Shown here piece by piece: positions 24,416-33,294 of a stretch of 36,972 nt of DNA (the first letter of the stretch is position 1; each line of letters starts with the position of its first letter). Under the pieces are notes generated by a model. The model saw only the letters and a program-made list of their open reading frames with translations, searched no databases and was not told where the DNA came from. The stretch comes from Bacillota bacterium (GTDB lineage: Bacteria; Bacillota; Clostridia; Lachnospirales; Lachnospiraceae), in contig JAEZJW010000177.1 of assembly GCA_023415595.1 (NCBI GenBank), positions 1-36,972 on the forward strand, in the 5' to 3' direction. The position numbers and the translations under genes were made by a program.

Positions 24416-26866
24416 CTATAGGAACCTACCTGTGACAGAAGCAGGATTCTGACGGAGCATAGCAGGAGTACCCGTTGCTATGATATTGCCACCATCGATG
24501 CCACCCCCCGGTCCGAGGTCGATGATCCAGTCAGAGGCCTGAATAATCTGCAGATTATGCTCTACGACGATGACTGTACTTCCGGAATCAACGATCTTAT
24601 TCAGGAGAATCAGAAAATGTTCCACATCGATCGGATGAAGACCGGTGGTCGGCTCATCGATCAGATACAGATTATTCTTATCCCCGTTGCTTAATAGTTC
24701 TACGGCAAGCTTAAGCCGCTGGCCTTCTCCTCCTGACAGGGAAGTCAGGGTCTGTCCGAGCTCCAGATAACTAAGTCCCACCTCTTCCAACAGCATTAAG
24801 ATCTTCATGATTTTCGGATGCTCTCCAAACAGCTCCTTAGCTGCTGACACCTCCATACCAAGGACATCTTTAATCGAAGCTCCCTGATAGAGGACGGAAA
24901 GCACGGTATCGTTGAACTGCTTTCCGTTACATACCGGACAGGGTACCTCCAGATCCTCGAAAAAGAGCATATTGCTCACCACAAATCCAAGTCCTTCACA
25001 GCTCTCACACCGGCCACCCTTGGTATTGAAGGAGAAATGCTTCGCCGTAAGACCTGAATCCTTTGCTTCCGGTAATCCGGCAAAAATATTTCTGATCTCC
25101 GTATAGACACCGGAATAAGTAGCGATATTCGAACGCCGCATCCTGGCGAGGGGAGATTGCTCCACCGTGATGATCCGATCAAAGTCTTCGGTGCCTGTGA
25201 CCAGACTGTTTCCGGAGGTATTCTCGGATTTTGCCAGTACCTCAAAAACCAGAGTGGATTTTCCGGAGCCGGATACACCTGTGACACTGATCAGACAGCC
25301 AATGGGAAAGCTGGCATCAATCTGCTTCAGATTATACAGTTCAGCCTTCCTAATCTCAATAGCAGTGCCTTTACCGATCCTTGGGGTTCGGCCTCCTAAA
25401 GGCCCCCTCTTTAGATAAGCCCCGGTAATAGAAGAAGTCTGTTCCTTCAATTCCTCCAGTGTTCCCATTCCAATAATCTCACCGCCGTATTTTCCTGATC
25501 CCGGTCCGATATCGATAATAAAATCGGCTGCCTCCATCACTTCGGTATCATGCTCAATAACGATGACAGTATTATTTAACTCCCGTAGTTCCTTCAGAAG
25601 CTTGATGATACCTGCGGTATCCTTAGGGTGCAGTCCGATGGTAGGCTCGTCCAGGAGATAGATAATACCGGTCAGGGTGGAATCTAAGGTGGCGGCAAGC
25701 TTAATTCGCTGAGCCTCTCCACCCGACAGGGTCATAGTCTGGCGGTCCAGGGACAGATAGCCAAGGCCGACATTCATTATTCTTCGGATCTTGGTTTTGA
25801 GATCCAGCAGATATGGCTCCACCATTTGCCGCTCGGAGGATTTTAGATCGGCTTCGAGCTTTTGCAGCCATTGATAAAGCTCTTCGAGAGAGATGGAAGT
25901 TATTTCGGGAAGCCTGATCCCTTGAACTGTTACGCTTCGGCTTAGTTCGTTCAAACGCTCACCCCGGCAATCCGGGCACTGGCAGGAAACAAAGTACTCC
26001 TCCAGCTGCTTTGCTTCCCCTCCCTTATCCGCCATACGGCGCCATAGTGTCGTGAGGACACCTTCAAAGCGGCCTTCCGTAACCGTTTTGGGAGGAAGCT
26101 TATCCGGAAACAGCCTGCGTACTTCTTCACTTTCCGCACCATACAATAACAATGCTCTCTGCTCGGGAGGATAGCTCTTAACCGGAAGGTCCGGGATAAC
26201 CTCCAGACCATAATAGCGGAAGGCTTGGTATAAGGAGCTTACCTGGTATTCTTTATGCATCTGCTGTCCCCAGTAATCAACTGCTCCGGCTTCGAGGGAT
26301 AGTTCTTCGTGAAGTACACGGGACAAATTAATGTCCAGGACCTTCCCCAAGCCCTGGCAGGTACCGCAGGCCCCTTCCCTGGTATTAAAGGAAAAATGGG
26401 TGCGAGTCAGCTTCTCCATCCGATGGTTGCAGTGGTTACAATACATAAATACCTGAAAGCTATCCTTGGTTTTTAACGTCTCTTCCAGGCAGTTAGAGGC
26501 GCTGATTTCCTTATGACAGCCGGGACAGCTTCTATGGCTCAGCTTCTCGTAAAGCATTCTAAGATCTGTGTAGATATCTGTTACTGTACCGACAGAGGAA
26601 CGGGGGTTTTTGCTATATTCCTTCTGGGTAATCAGAACGGCAGGGGATGCATTCAAAATTTGGTCAAGGTCGGGCTTGCGAATTCCCTGAAGGCCTATCG
26701 CTTCAAGATACTGTCTCTGGCACTCTTTAAAGATGACATCGACTGCCAGTGTGGACTTCCCGGAGCCGGACAGGCCGGTTAGTACTACCAGTTTATTGCG
26801 CGGGATTTCCAGTGAGAAATTCTTCAGGTTTCCCTCCCTTACCCCTTTCAGGATGATATGATCCAT
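24416..26866 (-). CDS. UvrA paralogue (UvrA2-like ABC ATPase) lacking the UvrB-binding insertion
   Basis: 816 residues against about 940 for UvrA. Two ABC ATPase modules are present: Walker A GLSGSGKST (about 32-40) and GVSGSGKST (about 530), signatures LSGGEAQR and LSGGEGQR, Walker B LLDEPT and LIDEPT. Zinc-type CxxC pairs are kept: CPGC, CNHC, CGTC, CESC, CPVC. Between CPGC and CNHC only about 30 residues remain, where canonical UvrA has about 150 including the UvrB-binding domain. This fits UvrA2-type proteins, linked to DNA protection or drug tolerance rather than classic excision repair. The ATG at 26866 follows GAAGGA; the longer frame to 26944 lacks a site. Confidence 0.9.
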   Translation of the reverse strand: MDHIILKGVREGNLKNFSLEIPRNKLVVLTGLSGSGKSTLAVDVIFKECQRQYLEAIGLQGIRKPDLDQILNASPAVLITQKEYSKNPRSSVGTVTDIYTDLRMLYEKLSHRSCPGCHKEISASNCLEETLKTKDSFQVFMYCNHCNHRMEKLTRTHFSFNTREGACGTCQGLGKVLDINLSRVLHEELSLEAGAVDYWGQQMHKEYQVSSLYQAFRYYGLEVIPDLPVKSYPPEQRALLLYGAESEEVRRLFPDKLPPKTVTEGRFEGVLTTLWRRMADKGGEAKQLEEYFVSCQCPDCRGERLNELSRSVTVQGIRLPEITSISLEELYQWLQKLEADLKSSERQMVEPYLLDLKTKIRRIMNVGLGYLSLDRQTMTLSGGEAQRIKLAATLDSTLTGIIYLLDEPTIGLHPKDTAGIIKLLKELRELNNTVIVIEHDTEVMEAADFIIDIGPGSGKYGGEIIGMGTLEELKEQTSSITGAYLKRGPLGGRTPRIGKGTAIEIRKAELYNLKQIDASFPIGCLISVTGVSGSGKSTLVFEVLAKSENTSGNSLVTGTEDFDRIITVEQSPLARMRRSNIATYSGVYTEIRNIFAGLPEAKDSGLTAKHFSFNTKGGRCESCEGLGFVVSNMLFFEDLEVPCPVCNGKQFNDTVLSVLYQGASIKDVLGMEVSAAKELFGEHPKIMKILMLLEEVGLSYLELGQTLTSLSGGEGQRLKLAVELLSNGDKNNLYLIDEPTTGLHPIDVEHFLILLNKIVDSGSTVIVVEHNLQIIQASDWIIDLGPGGGIDGGNIIATGTPAMLRQNPASVTGRFL

Positions 26867-27077
26867 TTTCCTTCGTTCCTTTCCGTGTATGATATCCTCT
26901 ATTATACAGCAACGATAAGGAATGTAAAACAGATTTGAACTCAAGCAGAGCTATATCCGGTATCATGTTGGCTTATATGGATAAAGTACGGACATAAAGT
27001 ACAGGTGAAATTCTAGTTGGTTTCACCAGACATTATGTGGTAAGATATGGGAAGAACTATCTTCCGGAGGAGTGATC

Positions 27078-27884
27078 ATGGATCATAAATATATTATTGA
27101 TTATTATAACAATTATGACGAGGACGGCCGCCTCTTAAGGAAATTCGGTCTCGTGGAATTCCTGACGACAACCAGATACATAGACAGATATCTTAAAGAA
27201 GGGATGAAGCTGCTTGAGGTGGGAGCTGCCACGGGCAGATACTCCCTTCATTATGCGGCAAAGGGCTATCAGGTAGAAGCAATCGATCTGGTGGAGCATA
27301 ACATTGAGATCTTTAGGAGTAAAATCACGGAGGATATGAAGGTTCATATCAAACAGGGAAATGCCTGCGATTTAAGCTGCTTTGAGGACAGCAGTTTTGA
27401 TGTCACTCTGGTACTGGGTCCCTTATACCACCTGTTTGACAGGGGGGATAAACGGAAAGCGGTCTGGGAAGCATTAAGAGTGACGAAGCCCGGAGGTCTG
27501 ATCTATATCGCATTTATCATGAATGACGCAGTCATTCTGGACTGGGGCTTGAAGGCCGGTAATCTGGCAAAGGGAATGAAACAGGGGATAATCACTGAGG
27601 AGTTTCATTGTGTGGGAGTACCGGAGCTGTTATATGAGATGACAACGGTAAAAGAGATATATGAGCTAATGAGTGAATTCCCTGTCGATAAGGTGCATAT
27701 GGTAGCCTCGGACGGAATGACAAATCATTTCCGTGAGACGATCGAAGCTGCGGATGAGGAGCTATTCGAGGCCTGGCTTAAGTATCACTACTGCACATGC
27801 GAACGGGAGGATCTGATTGGCTTCAGTAATCACGGGCTGTATGTCGGAAGGAAAACCAGCCCATTGACATTCAATGAAATATGA
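27078..27884 (+). CDS. SAM-dependent methyltransferase
   Basis: 268 residues. The SAM site is MKLLEVGAATGRYSLHYAAKGY (about residues 39-60), then VEAIDLVEHNIE, and the motif-IV region FDVTLVLGPLYHLFD typical of Methyltransf_11/25 small-molecule enzymes. The acceptor is unknown. GGAGGAG at 27066-27072 places the start at the ATG 27078 rather than the GTG at 27072. It is divergent from the UvrA paralogue and stands alone before the PucR gene. Confidence 0.88.
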   Translation: MDHKYIIDYYNNYDEDGRLLRKFGLVEFLTTTRYIDRYLKEGMKLLEVGAATGRYSLHYAAKGYQVEAIDLVEHNIEIFRSKITEDMKVHIKQGNACDLSCFEDSSFDVTLVLGPLYHLFDRGDKRKAVWEALRVTKPGGLIYIAFIMNDAVILDWGLKAGNLAKGMKQGIITEEFHCVGVPELLYEMTTVKEIYELMSEFPVDKVHMVASDGMTNHFRETIEAADEELFEAWLKYHYCTCEREDLIGFSNHGLYVGRKTSPLTFNEI

Positions 27885-27967
27885 GATAAAGTAGCTAAAA
27901 CATCTTTTATAGTGAATGACGTATAAGCTTCCCATAGTATGATAGTTTCCAAGAAAAGGGTGATTTC

Positions 27968-29128
27968 ATGGCGATTGCGGTAAACAAACTTTACAGTAAC
28001 TGTGCCTCCCTCTACCAGATGAAGCTGATAGCCGGACATCGGGGACTCAATAATCTGGTGGTATGGGTACATATTGTCGAGGACCAGGAGGTTGCTTCGT
28101 TCCTTCATGGGCATGAATTAATCTTTACAGCAGGATATATGAACAGGGAGGAACACTGGCTGCTTAATTTCACCAAGGAATTACATCGGATGGATACCAG
28201 TGCTTTTGTGATTAACATCGGCCCCTACATCAAAGAAGTACCACAGGAGGTCATCGACTATTGTAACGAGGTGGATATGCCGCTGTTCATCATCCCTTGG
28301 AAGACCAGGATGGTGGATGTGACCCGGGACTTCTGTACAAGGATTATGCATAATGAAAATGTTGAAACCAGTATCTCTACCACGGTTAAGGATATCATAT
28401 TCAAAGTGGGAGATCTGGAAACACAGATACAACAGATGGAACGCTATGGTTATATGCGGGATTGCAATCTGTGTTTTGTCAACATTTCTCTGGACAGTAT
28501 CCAGAAGGATCATGAAAGTGATAATATGGAGAGGCTGAAAATCTGTGTAGAGCAGGTGGCAAGGACCAGCCAGAGATTATTCATTTCCTTCACCTATCAG
28601 TCTCATCTGGTGGTTGTATTATCGGAGAATGAGATGGATCAGGTGCGGAGGTTCGTAGATGATCTGATGAATATCGTCCGTAGGGATAAGGAAGCCTTTT
28701 CCGTATACGTGGGAGTCAGCACAATTATGCAGGGTTTTATGAATCAGGATGGAAATTTCGAAAAGGCGATGGCTGCCAACGAGATGGCCCAAAGAAGGAA
28801 TATCCGAGTCAGGTATTATGATGATTTGGATATCTATAAGCTGCTTCTGGCGGTGAAGGAGAAGCAGACTCTATATGAATTCTATGATGATGTCTTCGGT
28901 AAGCTGGAGCGATATGATCAGGAGAATGGCACAGATCTGATGGGCTTTCTAAGATCGTATCTTGAGAATAACGGAAGCCCCCAGCTTGTGGCAGAACTGC
29001 AATATGTCCACAGGAACACGGTGAACAATCAGTTGAAGAAGATTGAGAAAATTACCGGTTATAATCTCTTAAATCTTGATGAGAAGCTAAGGTGCAGCAT
29101 CGGATATCTCATTAAGGATATCCTCTAA
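27968..29128 (+). CDS. PucR-family transcriptional regulator
   Basis: 386 residues. The N-terminal PucR sensor-like domain (about 8-125) reads MKLIAGHRGLNNLVVWVHIVEDQEVASFLHGHELIFTAGY in parts. A middle domain (about 140-290) resembles GGDEF-like regions of CdaR/PucR proteins. The C-terminal HTH_30 (about 325-385) reads LVAELQYVHRNTVNNQLKKIEKITG. Family members usually activate catabolic genes in response to a metabolite. It sits directly before three transcription units that share one palindrome placed at an activator-type position, so it is the leading candidate to bind it; that link is inference. I found no copy of the palindrome in its own promoter region. The start follows AAGGGTGA. Confidence 0.9.
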   Translation: MAIAVNKLYSNCASLYQMKLIAGHRGLNNLVVWVHIVEDQEVASFLHGHELIFTAGYMNREEHWLLNFTKELHRMDTSAFVINIGPYIKEVPQEVIDYCNEVDMPLFIIPWKTRMVDVTRDFCTRIMHNENVETSISTTVKDIIFKVGDLETQIQQMERYGYMRDCNLCFVNISLDSIQKDHESDNMERLKICVEQVARTSQRLFISFTYQSHLVVVLSENEMDQVRRFVDDLMNIVRRDKEAFSVYVGVSTIMQGFMNQDGNFEKAMAANEMAQRRNIRVRYYDDLDIYKLLLAVKEKQTLYEFYDDVFGKLERYDQENGTDLMGFLRSYLENNGSPQLVAELQYVHRNTVNNQLKKIEKITGYNLLNLDEKLRCSIGYLIKDIL

Positions 29129-29142
29129 AAGGGAACACGGCA

Positions 29143-29156
29143 TGTGCATCTGCACA
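29143..29156. promoter_or_regulatory. Regulon palindrome, copy 1
   Basis: TGTGCA-TC-TGCACA. Its start lies 59 bp before the -10 box start at 29202, so its centre is near -64.5. Six nt after its end begins TATGGTCATC, also found at the same offset at copy 3. Confidence 0.8.
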
Positions 29157-29178
29157 GGAAAGTATGGTCATCGATTGA

Positions 29179-29207
29179 TTGAATTATAAGGATCCGTTGC
29201 TTATAAT
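29179..29207 (+). promoter_or_regulatory. Promoter of aminotransferase 1
   Basis: TTGAAT (29179-29184), 17 bp, TATAAT (29202-29207); start predicted near 29214. Confidence 0.75.
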
Positions 29208-29234
29208 GATATTCAAATAGTAAGGCAATGCAGC

Positions 29235-29270
29235 AAAGGGGCTCGTTTGGATGAACGGGCCCTTTCTTCT
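29235..29270 (+). terminator. Leader hairpin before aminotransferase 1
   Basis: AAAGGG (29235-29240) pairs with CCCTTT (29260-29265), extended by CTCGTT/AACGGG around a 6-nt loop. CTTCTT follows. It begins about 21 nt after the predicted start and ends 27 nt before the ATG, so it is an attenuator candidate rather than an end-of-gene terminator. Confidence 0.6.
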
Positions 29271-29292
29271 TGCCTATAAAGGAGGATATCAA

Positions 29293-30618
29293 ATGACTGG
29301 TCAAGAGATTACAAATACCTTAAAGGAATACAATTTACAATCCTGGAGTAAGCAGAAAGGGTTGAACCCAATTCCGGTGGAACGGGCAGAAGGAATCTAC
29401 TTCTGGGATTATGACGGGAATCGTTATACGGATATGTCAGCACAGCTGGTAAACATGAATGTAGGCTTTGGTAACAAGGCAATCGCAGCTGCGATAAAGG
29501 AACAGGTGGACCAATTCTGTTATATAGCTCCATCCTACGGTGCTGAATCAAGAGCAAAGCTGGCGAAGAAAATTATAGAGCTTATGCCGGATAATATGGG
29601 AAAGGTCTTCTTTACGAATGCCGGTGCGGAGGCCAATGAAAATGCGGTAAAAATGGCTCGTATGTTTACCGGAAGGACCAAGGTATTCAGCAGATACCGA
29701 AGCTATCATGGGTCCTCCTTCGGAGCCGGAAACCTGACCGGTGAACCGAGACGATATCCCCTCGAACCGGGAATACCCGGTTTTATTAAGTTTTTTGACC
29801 CCTATCTATACCGGGAAGCCATTGATTTTGAATCAGAGGAGGCCGCTACCGGGTATTACCTGACAAAACTGAGGGAACAGATTGTTTATGAAGGACCTGC
29901 CAGCATAGCGGCAATCGTAATTGAAACCGTCACAGGCTCCAACGGCGTCATTATACCGCCAAAGGGTTATCTTCCCGGTATGAGGGCTATTTGTGATGAA
30001 TTCGGCATTATGATGATCTGTGATGAGGTGATGGCAGGATGGGGAAGGACTGGCAAGATGTTTGCCTTTGAGAACTTCGGAGTCAAGCCGGATATTGTAA
30101 CCTTCGCCAAAGGCGTTACCTGTGGATATGTGCCGCTTGGCGGAGTCGTTGTCAGCAAGAAGATTGCGGCTTATTTTGATGATAACCTGCTTTCCTGCGG
30201 TCTGACCTACAGCGGTCATCCCCTGGCCTGTGCAGCCGGTGTTGCCTGTGTTAACTACTATGAGGAGGTTGGTATTCTGAATCATGTAGCAAAAGTAGGA
30301 AAGCTTCTTGGAGAGCTTCTGGAAGAGCTTAAGGCAGCTCATCCCTGTGTCGGTGATGTGCGTTACATCGGCCTGTTCTCTGCAGTGGAGCTCGTGAAGG
30401 ATAAGATTACGAAGGAGCCCCTGGTACCTTACGGGAAGGATTCGGAAGGAATTATGGGGAAGATCATCGGGAAACTGAAGGAGAAGCGGTTCATGACCTA
30501 TTCCCATGAGAATATGATTCTCGTCACACCACCGCTTATCATCACCAGGGATCAGTTGGTGGAGGAGCTGGTAAAGCTTGATGAAGTACTTACCCTGGTG
30601 GATCAGGAGTATCTATAA
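29293..30618 (+). CDS. Class III PLP aminotransferase 1 (omega-amino acid type)
   Basis: 441 residues. Class III fold with the PLP-lysine region DIVTFAKGVTCGYVPLGGVVVS, the upstream DEVMAGWGRTGK, and the phosphate loop FFTNAGAEANENAVK. The substrate-side start, LQSWSKQKGLNPIPVERAEGIYFWDYDGN, differs from the GabT-like enzyme encoded 4.7 kb downstream and is reminiscent of taurine or beta-alanine type transaminases, so the donor may be GABA, beta-alanine, taurine or another omega-amino acid. It transfers the amino group to 2-oxoglutarate or pyruvate to give an aldehyde acid. The ATG at 29293 is set by AAAGGAGG; the frame further upstream overlaps the leader hairpin. It is transcribed alone from its own promoter. 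Confidence 0.9.
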   Translation: MTGQEITNTLKEYNLQSWSKQKGLNPIPVERAEGIYFWDYDGNRYTDMSAQLVNMNVGFGNKAIAAAIKEQVDQFCYIAPSYGAESRAKLAKKIIELMPDNMGKVFFTNAGAEANENAVKMARMFTGRTKVFSRYRSYHGSSFGAGNLTGEPRRYPLEPGIPGFIKFFDPYLYREAIDFESEEAATGYYLTKLREQIVYEGPASIAAIVIETVTGSNGVIIPPKGYLPGMRAICDEFGIMMICDEVMAGWGRTGKMFAFENFGVKPDIVTFAKGVTCGYVPLGGVVVSKKIAAYFDDNLLSCGLTYSGHPLACAAGVACVNYYEEVGILNHVAKVGKLLGELLEELKAAHPCVGDVRYIGLFSAVELVKDKITKEPLVPYGKDSEGIMGKIIGKLKEKRFMTYSHENMILVTPPLIITRDQLVEELVKLDEVLTLVDQEYL

Positions 30619-30625
30619 CAGCGTT

Positions 30626-30639
30626 TGTGCAGATGCACA
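30626..30639. promoter_or_regulatory. Regulon palindrome, copy 2
   Basis: TGTGCA-GA-TGCACA, starting 59 bp before the -10 box at 30685, exactly as at copies 1 and 3. TATG follows 6 nt after its end. Confidence 0.8.
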
Positions 30640-30661
30640 GCGATTTATGTTTTGCTGCCCA

Positions 30662-30690
30662 TTGCCAAACAATTTTATATTTGATAGTAT
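30662..30690 (+). promoter_or_regulatory. Promoter of the transporter operon
   Basis: TTGCCA (30662-30667), 17 bp, TAGTAT (30685-30690); start near 30697. Confidence 0.65.
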
Positions 30691-30712
30691 GAGTCATCAT
30701 AAATTCAATTGC

Positions 30713-30744
30713 AAGGGAGCACCCGGATAACGTGGTGCTCCTTT
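30713..30744 (+). terminator. Leader hairpin before the transporter operon
   Basis: AAGGGAGCACC (30713-30723) pairs with GGTGCTCCTT (30734-30743) with one bulged G, then TTCTG. It begins about 16 nt after the predicted start and ends just before the ribosome site at 30759-30766. Confidence 0.6.
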
Positions 30745-30771
30745 CTGCATCCAGTAGAAGGAGGAGTAAAT

Positions 30772-31770
30772 ATGAAAAGGATTATGTGGAAAAGGTTAAC
30801 GGCACTCATGGTAACGATAGTATTCATGCTATCCCTGCTGATGCTGACAGGCTGCAGCTCGGAGAAGGAAACCGGTGCGCAGAAGGATACGATACCCAAA
30901 GAAGAAGCAGTCACGGACAAGGCAGCGGATAGTGCGGCGCCAACGGGTGACAGTACGGCTGCCGCAGAGGAAGAGGTAAGTGCTACTCTGAAGGCCCTCC
31001 GTGAGAAAGGGACCTTGATTGTCGGCTCCTCCGGAGATGCCCCGTTTGCTTATATCGATCAGGAATCCGGTGAGTTCTCCGGTGTGGATGCTGAAATTAT
31101 CAAGGAAGTTGCCAAGAGGCTTGGTATCGCTAAGGTTGAGATGGCGTTGATACCTTTCTCGGAATTAATCCTGAATTTGAATTCAGGCAATATCGATATT
31201 ATTGCAGATTGCATGTATATCAGGGCAGACCGGGCAGAGAAGGTATACTTCGGAGAGATTTGGTATACGCAGGGCGGTGGACTGTTAGTGCCTCAGAATG
31301 GCACCATCAGTGGTATCGAGGACTTTGATCCGGCGAAAACGGTAATTGGATATACACCGGGTACAGTGTGGCAGACCTCGGTGGAGGGTTGGAAGGAAGC
31401 CGGATTGATTAAGGAAGCAAGAGCAACCGGAGACCAGTCGGAATCCATCGTGGCGCTCCAGTACGGCAAGATAGATGGCTTCCTGACAGATTCTACTGTT
31501 CTTGAGAACTTATTCGCTAATTCGCCTGATACGGTGAAAGACCTGAAGCTTGCCGAGAAGTATGTGGATGATGAGACCACAATCGGTAGGATTGCACCCT
31601 CTGTTACCTTTGAGAATATCGCTTTCATGAAAGAGGTGGATGCCGTGGTTGCCGAGCTCAGAGAGGAAGGCTTTATTGATCAGGTGTTTAAGGATTACGG
31701 TCTTGATCCAAAGCTTCACATGATTACGAATGAAAATCGTACCCATGACATCAATACCAGAACGGAATAG
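30772..31770 (+). CDS. Amino-acid ABC transporter, substrate-binding lipoprotein
   Basis: 332 residues. A lipoprotein signal ends in LMLTGC (about residue 25), then an Ala/Glu-rich linker to about 75. The rest is a type-3 solute-binding domain (SBP_bac_3): GTLIVGSSGDAPFAYIDQESGEFSGVDAEIIKEVAKRLG, LNSGNIDIIADCMYIRADRAEKVYF. The ligand is a polar amino acid or an amino acid derivative; the co-transcribed GabT-like enzyme makes an omega-amino acid the best guess. The ATG at 30772 follows AGGAGGAG; the frame further upstream overlaps the leader hairpin. First gene of a six-gene unit. Confidence 0.92.
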   Translation: MKRIMWKRLTALMVTIVFMLSLLMLTGCSSEKETGAQKDTIPKEEAVTDKAADSAAPTGDSTAAAEEEVSATLKALREKGTLIVGSSGDAPFAYIDQESGEFSGVDAEIIKEVAKRLGIAKVEMALIPFSELILNLNSGNIDIIADCMYIRADRAEKVYFGEIWYTQGGGLLVPQNGTISGIEDFDPAKTVIGYTPGTVWQTSVEGWKEAGLIKEARATGDQSESIVALQYGKIDGFLTDSTVLENLFANSPDTVKDLKLAEKYVDDETTIGRIAPSVTFENIAFMKEVDAVVAELREEGFIDQVFKDYGLDPKLHMITNENRTHDINTRTE

Positions 31771-31814
31771 AACATAAGAGTTGAAACATCTGGGACAGAA
31801 GGAGGCTGATCAAA

Positions 31815-32549
31815 ATGGCGTTACTGGAAGTGAAGGGTTTGCAAAAAAGTTTTGGGGATCTTCAGGAATTAAATGATATCAATATATCCATTGGAGAGGG
31901 AGAGGTTCTGGTACTGATTGGACCCTCCGGTTCGGGAAAAAGCACTTTCCTGCGTTGTTTGAACCTTCTGGAGATTCCGACTGGCGGAGAAATCCTCTAT
32001 CAGGGTGAGAATATCCTAAGACATAAATTTAATATTCGTAATTACAGAAAAGGTGTGGGCATGTGCTTCCAGCGATTTAATCTGTTTCCTTTTATGAACG
32101 TACTGGACAATATAACCTATGCTCCAATCCATAATCTGAAGAAGAAGAAAGAGGAAGCACAGGAGAACGCTATGGTACTGCTGGAGAAGGTCGGACTGGC
32201 GGATAAGGCGAAGGTTTATCCGTCCACCCTGTCCGGTGGTCAGCAGCAGCGTGTCGCCATAGCCCGTGCTCTGGCGATGGATCCAAAGATCATGCTCTTT
32301 GATGAGCCTACTTCTGCTCTCGATCCGGAATTAGTGGGGGATGTGCTAAAGGTAATGAGGGAGTTGGCACGGGACGGCATGACGATGGCGGTGGTCACCC
32401 ATGAAATGGGCTTTGCTAAGGAGGTAGCGCACAGGGTAATCTTCATGGATGGAGGTTATGTAGTAGAGGACAGTACACCGGAGGAGATGTTTACGAATCC
32501 AAAGAATCCACGAACCAAGGAATTCCTATCCCGTGTACTGAACAAATAG
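31815..32549 (+). CDS. Amino-acid ABC transporter, ATP-binding protein
   Basis: 244 residues. Walker A GPSGSGKST (about 36-44), signature LSGGQQQR, Walker B IMLFDEPTSALDPE, and switch His in VVTHEMG. It belongs to the GlnQ/HisP-type polar amino acid importer ATPases (PAAT) and pairs with the permease 16 bp downstream. AGAAGGAGG precedes the start. Confidence 0.94.
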   Translation: MALLEVKGLQKSFGDLQELNDINISIGEGEVLVLIGPSGSGKSTFLRCLNLLEIPTGGEILYQGENILRHKFNIRNYRKGVGMCFQRFNLFPFMNVLDNITYAPIHNLKKKKEEAQENAMVLLEKVGLADKAKVYPSTLSGGQQQRVAIARALAMDPKIMLFDEPTSALDPELVGDVLKVMRELARDGMTMAVVTHEMGFAKEVAHRVIFMDGGYVVEDSTPEEMFTNPKNPRTKEFLSRVLNK

Positions 32550-32565
32550 CAGGCAGGAGGTATAT

Positions 32566-33282
32566 ATGAGAGTATTAGAGAATTTGAATTTCCCGAAGGC
32601 ATTCGAAGATTTACTTCCTAAGCTGCTCGGCGATGCTTTACATATCGTCGTCCTTACTACGGTTTTCGGATTTCTGTTTGCAATCATTTTCGGATTTATC
32701 CTGGCATTAGGAAGAGTGTCAAAGAAAAAGCTTCTGAACCGCATCATTATCATTTTTCAGGAATTTATCCGCGGTACACCGCTGCTGGTCCAGATGGTTT
32801 ATATTTATTACGTTATTCCTCTTCTGGTCGAAATAGTAGCGAGCCTTCTGGGGGCACGGGATTTCTCCTTCTCTATGAAATCTATGACTGCAGGTATCAT
32901 CGGACTGGCTGTTAATTATGGAACTTATATTTCGGAGGTTATCAGATCTGCCATGATATCCATAGACCATGGTCAGACGGAGGCAGCGCTGGCTCTGGGT
33001 TGCTCCAATCTTCAAGCCCTATTCGGGATCGTAATCCCACAGGCCTTCCGTAATTCCATACCTGTATTCGGTAATTATCTTGTCATGATGGTAAAGGATA
33101 CTTCTCTGATGGCTTATATTACTGCTCAGGAATTTCTGATGACGACGAAGGCTTATACGGCCCAGACCTTCCTGACGATTGAATCTTATACGATACTGGC
33201 CGGTGTGTATCTGATCATCTGCATACCACTGGCATTCATTATCCGATTGCTGGAAAGAAAGCTGAACAAGGGAAGACGCTAG
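32566..33282 (+). CDS. Amino-acid ABC transporter, permease
   Basis: 238 residues with about five membrane helices. The N-terminal HEQRO-type region (RGTPLLVQMVYIYYVIP) and the EAA loop EAALALGCSNLQALFGIVIPQAFRNSIP identify a PAAT-family permease. A homodimer is likely because only one permease is encoded. It follows the ATPase gene closely, with AGGCAGGAGG as ribosome site. Confidence 0.94.
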   Translation: MRVLENLNFPKAFEDLLPKLLGDALHIVVLTTVFGFLFAIIFGFILALGRVSKKKLLNRIIIIFQEFIRGTPLLVQMVYIYYVIPLLVEIVASLLGARDFSFSMKSMTAGIIGLAVNYGTYISEVIRSAMISIDHGQTEAALALGCSNLQALFGIVIPQAFRNSIPVFGNYLVMMVKDTSLMAYITAQEFLMTTKAYTAQTFLTIESYTILAGVYLIICIPLAFIIRLLERKLNKGRR

Positions 33283-33294
33283 GAGGGATTATTA

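Noticed and set aside
29833..30507. 224-codon open frame antisense to aminotransferase 1
   Set aside because: It is fully inside a confident aminotransferase gene, and its composition and lack of motifs indicate a shadow frame.
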